Shown here: one piece after another, positions 16,422 to 23,689 of the stretch
Layout: each line of letters starts with the position of its first letter
How positions within the stretch are numbered: position 1 is the first letter of the stretch
DNA from: Ramlibacter aurantiacus
GTDB lineage: Bacteria; Pseudomonadota; Gammaproteobacteria; Burkholderiales; Burkholderiaceae_C
Assembly: GCF_016722895.1 (NCBI RefSeq)
Contig: NZ_JAEQNA010000008.1
Location: 1 to 64,000, forward strand
Direction: 5' to 3'
Length of the DNA stretch: 64,000 nucleotides
Translations under genes and position numbers: made by a program
Notes under the pieces: model-generated
The model's database searches: none
What the model was told of the DNA's origin: nothing
What the model saw: only the letters and a program-made list of their open reading frames with translations

Positions 16422-16722
16422 CCCTGCCCGCAGACGCTCATTGGCGCACTCGAGGCGGAAGCAGTCGGGATTCAGGGGCGCCTGAACAAGCGCTGGCGCA
16501 ACACAATCATCATTTATGTCAACACCTCGCCGAGACCCAGGCTCCCCCGCTGTTAAGGGCGCTCAGCGTTTGGATGATCTTCAGCTTCTGGGAACGACCC
16601 CGACCTCACATGCGCGCCGGATCGGCCAGCGGCCTTCATAGCATCGCGCGACGGTTGGGGTCGTGTGGGTGTCCATCTCCAGGAGTGCACAGGCCTCACG
16701 AACCGTAAGGGGTAGGGGGAAA
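16422..16722. other. Gap between hypothetical gene and methyltransferase
   Basis: No full gene. A short minus-strand frame directly after the methyltransferase stop reads LTVREACALLEMDTHTTPTV before stopping near 16575; it could be the N-terminus of a decayed DNA-binding protein. A second imperfect repeat of GGTCGTGTGGG / CGACCCCGACC bases is present, but no terminator with a T-run. Confidence 0.3.
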
Positions 16723-18480
16723 CTAAAAGAGCTTGGGCTGAATCACCGGCGACTCCTCTACCTGCGCCTTCTTGAACGTAGTGGCTCCTTGAGACAGATC
16801 GGGATAAAGAGCTTTTTCCGTGCCACTTAGGAGCCCGTCAATGGAGAGGATTTGGAGCTTCGGGAACTTGTGCCCGGTAGCGGGACTGGTGTAGTAGCCG
16901 GCCTTTACAGCCTCTACGCTCATTGGTTTGGTAGGGCTAGATAACGTTAAAAACAGCCCGATGTCGGCTTTTTCGCGAACAACTACGTGGGCCAAGTCGC
17001 GGATCATGGCAACGTTAACGTTCTCCCCTCCCTTCACCGACACAATGATCTTTTTGTGGCCCTTCGCCTCATCCTTAAAGTAGATGATCCCGTCAATTCC
17101 GCCATCTGCGCCCTTCTTCTTGCCTTGGTAGGGCTGCGCGTTCACGAGCGAACACGCCCACCATTGGAACTGATACTTATCTGCTAAGGCCAGCGCAGCT
17201 GCACCCGCAATGTCTTTCGGTGTGCCGTGCACATCGAACGATATGCCAGGAAACGCGTCCTTCAACCGTTTCTCAATAAGCGAAATTGACAGGTGTGTGA
17301 CGTCGATTCCTGTCCAGGGGCGCTTCAGCTTCTGAGCTGCATGGATCGTCGTTCCGCACCCGCAGAATGGGTCAAGCACCGAGCCGCCCTCGGGGCAGGC
17401 TGCCTCCACAATTCGCTCCAGCAGCCCTACTGGCTTCTGAGTGGGATAGCCTAGCCGCTCGGGGTCAGTAGTCCCCAACCAAGCCACATCCGCGTCAACA
17501 ATGTCGCTGGAACCGAAGACAGTCCCTTCCGTGTACGGCTGCGCGGCCCATATGTCCTGAAGGGCCTGGCCGTCATCAGGTTTCAAGTAGCGGACCGGGA
17601 CTGGCCATGCGTTGCCTTCGGTAAACTCGATTAAACCGACCTGGTAAAGAGCTTCGAGTTTGGCGAGTACCCCAAACGACTCGAACTCTTCGTCGTCCAT
17701 CTGTTCCGCCAAGAATCCGGGGATCGCCCAATGCCGACCCTTCGCAGTCGGGTCAACATTTCTCCAAGGCATGCCAGACTCACCTTTCCGTATTCCTTCA
17801 CCGGTCAGGACGTTCCCACCACTGGTGAATTGCATCTTCCCCGACCCAACATCGAGTGTGTAGCGCTTCTCTACGTGCTTACGCATGTACGGTCGCTTTA
17901 CAACCTTGAAATAGTAGTCATTTGATCGGGTGTAGAATAAGATCACATCGTGAATGGGGCCGAACTTCCTCTTTGTGTGATGCGATCCCGTTCGTCTCCA
18001 GATGATTTCGCTCCTAAAGTTCTCGACACCGAAAATCCCATCCAAGATGATCTTCAGGTAGTGACTGGCTGTTGGGTCGCAATGAAGAAACAAAGAACCT
18101 GTTTTTTTTAATATGCGCCTGAGCTCCAACAACCGCACGGTCATCATCGTGAGGTAGGCCATCATGTCGTTCTCTTTGAGATACTGACGCAATGCGCTCA
18201 ACATCTCAGCGACGCTAGTATTCCCTGACTGCAGGACGTCGTCAAACGCCTGCTCTGCGCTTTCGTTCCAATGCCAAGTGTCCTCGAATGCCTCAATTTG
18301 GGCCTGCGATTGAGCACCACTAGGAGTGCGAAACAGTATGTTGTAGGTTGCCTTGCTGTTGAAGGGAGGATCCAAGTAGACGAGGTCCACGCTCTCAGAT
18401 GGAATTGACTCTCTGAGGACTTCAAGATTGTCCCCGTAGTACAAATGATTCGAAGCTTGTTGGATCTGTTTTACGGACAT
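16723..18480 (-). CDS. N4/N6 DNA methyltransferase fused to PD-(D/E)XK endonuclease domain
   Basis: Residues 10-110 carry the target-base motif DLVYLDPPFNSKATYN (DPPF at 37-40), and the AdoMet motif VLDPFCGCGTTIHAAQ with GIDVTHLSISLIEKR follows near residue 370: a permuted beta-class methyltransferase of the type III Mod/N4-N6 kind. The C-terminal 130 residues read KKKGADGGIDGIIYFKDE then KKIIVSVKGG, the D...(V)xVK pattern of an Mrr-like endonuclease. One polypeptide thus could modify and cleave. No separate restriction subunit lies nearby. GC is lower than in the neighbours, suggesting recent arrival. Confidence 0.8.
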   Translation of the reverse strand: MSVKQIQQASNHLYYGDNLEVLRESIPSESVDLVYLDPPFNSKATYNILFRTPSGAQSQAQIEAFEDTWHWNESAEQAFDDVLQSGNTSVAEMLSALRQYLKENDMMAYLTMMTVRLLELRRILKKTGSLFLHCDPTASHYLKIILDGIFGVENFRSEIIWRRTGSHHTKRKFGPIHDVILFYTRSNDYYFKVVKRPYMRKHVEKRYTLDVGSGKMQFTSGGNVLTGEGIRKGESGMPWRNVDPTAKGRHWAIPGFLAEQMDDEEFESFGVLAKLEALYQVGLIEFTEGNAWPVPVRYLKPDDGQALQDIWAAQPYTEGTVFGSSDIVDADVAWLGTTDPERLGYPTQKPVGLLERIVEAACPEGGSVLDPFCGCGTTIHAAQKLKRPWTGIDVTHLSISLIEKRLKDAFPGISFDVHGTPKDIAGAAALALADKYQFQWWACSLVNAQPYQGKKKGADGGIDGIIYFKDEAKGHKKIIVSVKGGENVNVAMIRDLAHVVVREKADIGLFLTLSSPTKPMSVEAVKAGYYTSPATGHKFPKLQILSIDGLLSGTEKALYPDLSQGATTFKKAQVEESPVIQPKLF

Positions 18481-18609
18481 CTAATCCCTCTGCAAACCGG
18501 CGACCACGGCAGGTTCCCTGAATGATTATGGCATCCTGCTCTGCGAGGCAGGCAGAAACAAAATTCGTCTATGCGGGGTATGTTCAGAGTGAACGTATCC
18601 TGTTCCACA

Positions 18610-18990
18610 TCCCGAGAAGGCCCCCCCGCTTCGCGGTCGTGGGTGGCGATCACATCGTCGTCTCCGGGCTGAAGCAGTACTTCCCGGAGTTCCCCGACCT
18701 GCAGGTGATTGGGAAGCCTACGATTCGCCGCACGCAATCGACTAGTGATGGCAAAGCCCGTCGACGTCTTGCTCGTTGGGGACTCCATACTTGGCCTGAG
18801 GGGACGGATGCCATGGCGAAGATCAAGCAGGCATCGCCGCACACCCAGCTCGTGGTGTTGACAGGCTACCCCGCCAGCAGCTTCGAAGCCACCTGCCGCA
18901 AGGCTGCAGCACAGGCGTGCATGCACAAGGATTGCGCGCCGCAGCAGATGTTGAGCGTCACCCAAAAGCGCGCCTTGAATCCCGACGACT
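18610..18990 (+). pseudogene. Decayed NarL/LuxR-type response-regulator receiver domain
   Basis: In pieces of two frames the DNA reads as a receiver domain: AVVGGDHIVVSGLKQYF then PDLQVIGKP, next (another frame) VDVLLVGDSILGL, then back to GTDAMAKIKQASPHTQLVVLTGYPA and CMHKDC. These correspond to the DDH, phosphoacceptor (D to G/D), TGYP and K motifs. At least two frameshifts and changed catalytic residues show decay. No HTH output domain follows before the regulator gene on the opposite strand. Confidence 0.65.
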
Positions 18991-19044
18991 CTCAAACCAC
19001 GGCCGGCCCGCATCGATCGGCAAAACTTGTGCACGCGCGGGAGG

Positions 19045-20112
19045 CTAAATAACTCTGAGTGCCGGCCGCTCTCGGACCGGTTTTATGGGCTGCTGAACCA
19101 GAAGTTCGCCGATAAGCAACTCCACCTCATCCGGTGGCAGATGGAGCGACCTCGCGATGCTGTCTCGCGTGAGTCCGTCCTTCCAAAGCTCGTCAAACAC
19201 CATTCGCCACAGCACCGACTTTTCCCGAGCTCGCCCTTCAGGCTCTTTGCTGCGGTAACCCAAATAGCTAATCTGCTTTGACAGACTTTCGTAATGCCAA
19301 TCGGAAATTAGCTTCGCGTCGTGCGCTCGGCGTGCCAGCGCGGAAACTGAGACGCCCCAGCGTTTCTTAATACTCAGCAACTGAGAAAGCGATGGTTGCC
19401 GCGGCACATAGGCAATCAGGTCGCTTTGCTGGATCAAAAACGCTGATGCAAAGCTATCTGCTTCACGCTCCAGATTTCGGTCAAGCGCAGTCTGTCCGTG
19501 TAAGTGGAGGCATAGATGTGCCACTTCGTGCGCTGCATCGAAACGACTGCGCTCCGCTGACTTAAACGTGTTTAGGAATACAAACGGCACTTCTTTGTGC
19601 CAGCACGAAAACGCGTCAACGTTCTTGTGCTGCTCTGCCAACACAAAGACGCGCACGCCCTTTGATTCAAGCAGCTTGATCATATGTTCGACAGGCTGCG
19701 TGCCGATGCCCCAATGACTGCGGAGTGTCTCTGCCGCCACCACCGGATCTTCGTCGCGAAGATTGAGTAGATGCGGTTTCGGCAACTCGAAGCGCTCAGC
19801 GATCCAGTCGTGAACCTCAAACGCGAACGACCCGGCCGCCAACGCCGCGTCTCGCTGGCGAGCGGACAACGTCGACAGGCTGCGAAAGCTCACCGCCTCG
19901 GGCCGAAGTACTTCGCACTCGTTCTGATAGAAGAATTCAAACGGAAAGTTCAACGCCCGCGCGAGGGCGAGCACTGTTTCCCGCGAGGGCTCAGTCTTTC
20001 CACCATCCAGCCGAGTAAGTGTAGGTATGCTCAAGCCAGCTAGCTCGGCCAGTTCCTTCTTGGTTAGCTGTCTCCGCTGACGCGCCAGAGCCAACCTAGT
20101 CGCGCTGAACAT
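19045..20112 (-). CDS. XRE-ImmA/IrrE regulator-metalloprotease
   Basis: Residues 1-65 form an HTH_3 domain (LTKKELAELAGLSIPTLTRL). Residues 130-260 form an ImmA/IrrE (DUF955) domain with the zinc motif FDAAHEVAHLCLHLHG and a downstream EREADSFASAFLIQ Glu. A further helical C-terminus includes a probable second HTH (DSIARSLHLPPDEVELLIGELL). Length 355. Family members cleave repressors or sense stress and phage. It is 6 bases downstream of the unknown gene at 20119-20814, so the two are co-expressed. Confidence 0.9.
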   Translation of the reverse strand: MFSATRLALARQRRQLTKKELAELAGLSIPTLTRLDGGKTEPSRETVLALARALNFPFEFFYQNECEVLRPEAVSFRSLSTLSARQRDAALAAGSFAFEVHDWIAERFELPKPHLLNLRDEDPVVAAETLRSHWGIGTQPVEHMIKLLESKGVRVFVLAEQHKNVDAFSCWHKEVPFVFLNTFKSAERSRFDAAHEVAHLCLHLHGQTALDRNLEREADSFASAFLIQQSDLIAYVPRQPSLSQLLSIKKRWGVSVSALARRAHDAKLISDWHYESLSKQISYLGYRSKEPEGRAREKSVLWRMVFDELWKDGLTRDSIARSLHLPPDEVELLIGELLVQQPIKPVRERPALRVI

Positions 20113-20118
20113 GCAACT

Positions 20119-20814
20119 TCACTTCTTCTGAATCTTCACTTCGTAGTCAGCAGCACTGTCGCCGCCCAAATCGCCGATCTGGCGCGCATGTGGGGTCGGG
20201 TCGTAGTCCCGGTCCACCACAAAAATTCGCTTCGAAAATCCTTCAAACTGGTTGCCCTCGAACAACAGAGGGCACGACACCTCTGCCCGCAACTTCTTGC
20301 CTGAGGTGCTCACGCACATCAGCCAGACCTCGGGTACCACGCCGCGAACCTGTTCCTGCGTACCTTCGTCGCGCTCGAAGAGCACCTTCTGCCGCTGACC
20401 GTCATAAACCAGCTTGCGGGCACCGGAGCCCTTCTCCGAAATGGGCTGTGGGTCGCGCTCGGTGCACGCCATGTCCACGTTCTGGAAAACGAACTGGACG
20501 CCCAGTTTGTAGTTGATGGTCGCCTCTATGCCACGGTTGCGCACCATCTCCCAGCCGAGGGGCAGCAGGTTCAACCGCTTCGCTGCGACTCCTTTGTTGT
20601 ACGCGTTGATACCGGGAGCGTTCACTGGCTCGACAGCCATCGTGTCGGCCTTCGCAGTCGCCGATGCGTCCGCGATCTTGTCGATGAGCTCTGGCGTGAA
20701 GCCGACCCCGAATGCCGTGAGCGCCTGCCTCACTTCAAGGTCACCTTTGATGATGATTTCCGACGCGTCCAGGCGCTGGAAGGTCGAGTCGTTTGCGGCC
20801 ATTCGCGCATCCAT
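20119..20814 (-). CDS. Unknown partner of ImmA/IrrE gene
   Basis: This 231-residue protein has no signal peptide or membrane segment. Segments: VRQALTAFGVGFTPELIDKI, PLGWEMVRNRGIEATINYKL, and a beta-rich C-terminal half (KLVYDGQRQKVLFERDEG, FVVDRDYDPTPHARQIGDL). No domain is recognised. Overlapping transcription with the XRE-ImmA/IrrE gene and its position as first gene suggest the substrate, sensor or toxin partner of that protease, which is inference. Confidence 0.6.
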   Translation of the reverse strand: MDARMAANDSTFQRLDASEIIIKGDLEVRQALTAFGVGFTPELIDKIADASATAKADTMAVEPVNAPGINAYNKGVAAKRLNLLPLGWEMVRNRGIEATINYKLGVQFVFQNVDMACTERDPQPISEKGSGARKLVYDGQRQKVLFERDEGTQEQVRGVVPEVWLMCVSTSGKKLRAEVSCPLLFEGNQFEGFSKRIFVVDRDYDPTPHARQIGDLGGDSAADYEVKIQKK

Positions 20815-21152
20815 GATGAGTTCGAGATCTGGAGTCTAGTCGACAAATCTGATCATGCATGCAAATTTTTTTCGCGCCCTGCACGGCCCGCAACCGGCTC
20901 GCGAGTCAGGCGGCCGGCCCCTCCTGCACCGCCAGTAGTCCTTCAGTCGATCGGCCGAATCCAATCTAGACGTCCTACAGCGAAAAGCCCCTGATCCATT
21001 ACAGATCAAGGGCTCAACATTCTGGTGGTGGAGGTTCAGCAGGAGGAAAACGAACCCTGTCCTGGTGTTTGGCGAGTCTCGGCTGTTCGCGGCAACCTTG
21101 AAACTCCTGGGCGCCGGGTAGCAGCGCCGCAAATGACCCCGCCGTTTCGCTG
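20815..21152. other. Probable right-hand junction zone of the element
   Basis: No gene is seen. The zone lies between the last element gene and a truncated Bug gene, so the boundary should be here. It holds a minus-strand terminator (20986-21014), and on the same strand just upstream of it a T-arm-like segment (GGACAGGGTTCG, then ACCTCCACCACCA) recalling a degenerate tmRNA 3' end. The intact tRNA-Phe expected at the right end is not found. Confidence 0.4.
20986..21014 (-). terminator. Rho-independent terminator (minus strand)
   Basis: AGCCCCTGATC and GATCAAGGGCT pair over 11 bp with one mismatch around a 7-base loop; on the minus strand the stem is followed by TTTTCG. No intact gene precedes it on that strand; the degenerate tmRNA-like end does. 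Confidence 0.65.
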
Positions 21153-21531
21153 TGACTGAACCGGCTTCTTCGTCCCGGGCAACGTGCAGCAATTCGTCAA
21201 GGACGGCCGCCCGCGCCTGATCGCCTCCTCCGGCCCGAAGCGCTTCCCGAGCACGCCGGACGTCCCCACACTCAATGAGCTGGGCTACAAGGACTTCGAG
21301 GCGACCTCATGGATCGGGTTGCTGACGACCGGTGGCACGCCCAAGCCCATCATCGACCGCTACAGCCGCGAGCTGGTGAAGATCCTCCACATGCCCGATA
21401 TCCAGCAGAAGCTGCGCGAGATGGAGTTCGAGGTGGTGGCCAGCACGCCGGACCAGTTCGGCGCCTGGATCAAGACCGAGATCGGGCGCTGGGGCAAGGT
21501 GATCAAGGACACGGGCGCGAAGGCCGAATAG
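21153..21531 (+). pseudogene. 3' fragment of a Bug/TctC solute receptor gene
   Basis: From FFVPGNVQQFVKDGRPRLIA to the stop at 21531, about 125 codons match the last third of a Bug receptor (FPSTPDVPTLNELGYKDFEA is the typical PDVPT-x-ELGY block). The first two thirds are missing and no signal peptide precedes it. The truncation coincides with the element boundary zone. Non-functional. Confidence 0.85.
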
Positions 21532-21998
21532 CGAGGGGTCGAGCATGTGCCGCAGGTGCGCGTGCGTCTCCCACGGCGAGCTGCTGAGTCTAGGCTTTGG
21601 GAAGCTTCATGAGCACGATCGGAGATAAGCGGAGCGTCAGCCTGCGACGACTCAAACTGAAGTCTTCGTTCCCGAGGTGGCCTGGCTCACGATCGGCGAA
21701 CCCTCGTCCAGACGGAATGGAGCGCGCGTGCCCAGGTGCGGTGGGCAAGGTGCACGCCTTCGAACCGAACTGCGAGAGTGGGATCCCTTCACGCTCGGAA
21801 TCGAATCGGTCGCGGTCGATCTCGGGGTTGAACTCCTGCAGGAAGGCGCTGACCGTATCGATCGACTTGGCGGTGAAGTCATGAATAGTCCGGCGGCCAC
21901 CTCCGCTCATCATCATTGGAGCGGGGGACGGGAAGCGGTGATAGTCCTGCGGATACGCGGGAGCTTCCCGGCGCCATTTGGCTGCCTTCCGCCGCCCA
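21532..21998. other. Intergenic stretch with no convincing gene
   Basis: Overlapping frames on the minus strand are open but unlike known proteins; one (21590-21916) starts with TIHDFTAKSID, reminiscent of the start of glutathione peroxidase BtuE, but the resemblance ends at once. It may be a decayed gene 3' of the sulfite dehydrogenase operon. Confidence 0.35.
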
Positions 21999-22937
21999 TC
22001 ACGAAACGACTTGGTAGTAGATGTTCTGCGGATGCTGGGCCTGGGCGAAGAAGAACCAGCGCTCGGCCAGCAGCCCGCAAAACTGCAGCGGAAAGGCGAT
22101 CAGGCACGCAGCCGGCGAGTAGGCCCACACGCCCCAGGCCAGCGCCAGGATCGGCACGGCGAACGTGAACACCTGGAAAAGGATCCTGGTGTTGCGGACC
22201 ACCCGCACCGAGGCGCCGTGGAAGAACTCGCGGGTGTTGAAGGAGCCGCCGGTCATGCCCATCGACTTCTGCACGACCCGGGCCGCGTGGATGCCGATGG
22301 CCGTCTGGGTGGTGGATTTGGGCTTCAGCCGCGCATTGCGCCGCAATGAGAGCCCGCGGGTGATCCAGGCCAGGGCGGTCACGCCAATCGCCCAGGCGCC
22401 GGCCCCGGTGGCGAAGCGCATTTCGCCGCCCAGCGCCGCGAGGCCGCAGGCCGCCACCAGCCCAGAGGCAAGGCCCAACATTACATAATTAACAATCGTG
22501 AGCGGGTGCGCCCACTCCTGGATGAACCGGAGGCAGGCATAGATCATGGCCGTGCAGTACCACAGCAGCAGTGCTCCGGCGATCGCCAGCCAAGGCAAAG
22601 CGGCCGCGAGCGTGTTGCCGCCGCTTCCGTAGGTCATCGCCACCGCCCAGGCGCCGACGACTCCGATGAAGAGCGGCAGCACGATCACTTCGCGGGACAT
22701 CCAGGAGGTGCGCCACATCAACGCCGCGCGCCAAGCCCTCATCGGGTGTCCGAGGTGGAAGAAAGAAGCGGCGAGCGCCGCAACCAGCATGAAGGTGGCA
22801 ACCCACAGCATGGCCGAGGTCGCGCCGGAGTTGCCCGGCGCGATGCCCGCCAGCGTCGCCAACGCCAGCGCGACGACGAGGCCTTGCGCGGCGCCGGCGA
22901 TGGTCGTGAACAGGATGATGGAAGCAGCGGGTTTCAT
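21999..22937 (-). CDS. soeC: Sulfite dehydrogenase membrane anchor, SoeC/DmsC-like
   Basis: This 312-residue protein has eight hydrophobic helices and the DmsC-family landmark SFFHLGHPMRAWRAALMW followed by RTSWMSREVIVLP. DmsC-type anchors bind quinone and take up or supply electrons for the Fe-S subunit. The ATG at 22937 overlaps the end of the Fe-S subunit gene by 4 bases. With the catalytic and Fe-S subunits upstream it completes a three-gene operon of the cytoplasmic-facing SoeABC type. Confidence 0.8.
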   Translation of the reverse strand: MKPAASIILFTTIAGAAQGLVVALALATLAGIAPGNSGATSAMLWVATFMLVAALAASFFHLGHPMRAWRAALMWRTSWMSREVIVLPLFIGVVGAWAVAMTYGSGGNTLAAALPWLAIAGALLLWYCTAMIYACLRFIQEWAHPLTIVNYVMLGLASGLVAACGLAALGGEMRFATGAGAWAIGVTALAWITRGLSLRRNARLKPKSTTQTAIGIHAARVVQKSMGMTGGSFNTREFFHGASVRVVRNTRILFQVFTFAVPILALAWGVWAYSPAACLIAFPLQFCGLLAERWFFFAQAQHPQNIYYQVVS

Positions 22938-23689
22938 CCTGGGCCCTTGTCGCCGACAGCGGGCACGCGCCGGCCTGGCACCGGCTTGGACTTTAGAAAG
23001 TCGCTCAGCCGGAACTCGCTGATATCCTGCGAACAGGTCGATGTCGTGACCCGGCGCGGAAGGTAGTGGTTGGCAGGCTGCGTGTCCCATTCCGGCATAA
23101 GCTGATAGCCGCCGCGCTCGCGGATCGCCTTGGATACTTCCGATTCCGGGTCTTTTACGTCACCGAACAGGCGGGCGCCGGTCGGGCATGCCTTTACGCA
23201 CGCTGGTTTGCGATCCTGCGGCGCAAGGTTCTCGTCATAGATGCGGTCCACGCACAGCGTGCACTTGGTCATCACCTTGCGTTCCTCGTCGAACTCGCGC
23301 GCACCGTATGGGCATGCCCAGCTACAGTACTTGCAGCCGATGCACTTGTCGTAGTCGACCAGCACGATACCGTCGCTCGCGCGCTTGTAGCTGGCACCCG
23401 TCGGGCACACCGGCACACAGGGGGGGTCCTCGCAATGCAGGCAACTCTTGGGAAAGTGGATGGTCTGGGTGTCAGGGAAGGAACCCGCCTCATAGGTCTG
23501 GACCCGATTGAAGAAGGTGCCGGTCGGGTGCGTATCGTAGGCATTCAGGTCTGCCAGAGGGCCCGCCGCGCCCGAGGTATTCCACTCCTTGCATGATGTC
23601 ACGCAGGCGTGGCAGCCTACGCAAACATTGAGGTCAATTACTAATGCCAGCTGCTTGGCCAGCGTCTCCGGTACTTCGGCCTGGCTCAT
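22934..23689 (-). CDS. soeB: Sulfite dehydrogenase Fe-S subunit, SoeB/DmsB-like
   Basis: This 251-residue protein contains four ferredoxin-type Cys clusters: VCVGCHACVTSCKEWN, CLHCEDPPCVPVCPTGA, CIGCKYCSWACPYG with TKCTLCVDR, and ACVKACPTGA. Such DmsB-like subunits hold four [4Fe-4S] clusters carrying electrons from the molybdenum subunit to the membrane anchor. The ATG overlaps the soeA stop by 4 bases. No Tat signal is present, consistent with a cytoplasmic enzyme. Confidence 0.87.
   Translation of the reverse strand: MSQAEVPETLAKQLALVIDLNVCVGCHACVTSCKEWNTSGAAGPLADLNAYDTHPTGTFFNRVQTYEAGSFPDTQTIHFPKSCLHCEDPPCVPVCPTGASYKRASDGIVLVDYDKCIGCKYCSWACPYGAREFDEERKVMTKCTLCVDRIYDENLAPQDRKPACVKACPTGARLFGDVKDPESEVSKAIRERGGYQLMPEWDTQPANHYLPRRVTTSTCSQDISEFRLSDFLKSKPVPGRRVPAVGDKGPG

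Noticed and set aside
21590..21916. Possible glutathione-peroxidase remnant
   Set aside because: Only the first ten residues look alike; no Cys/Gln/Trp active-site pattern follows.
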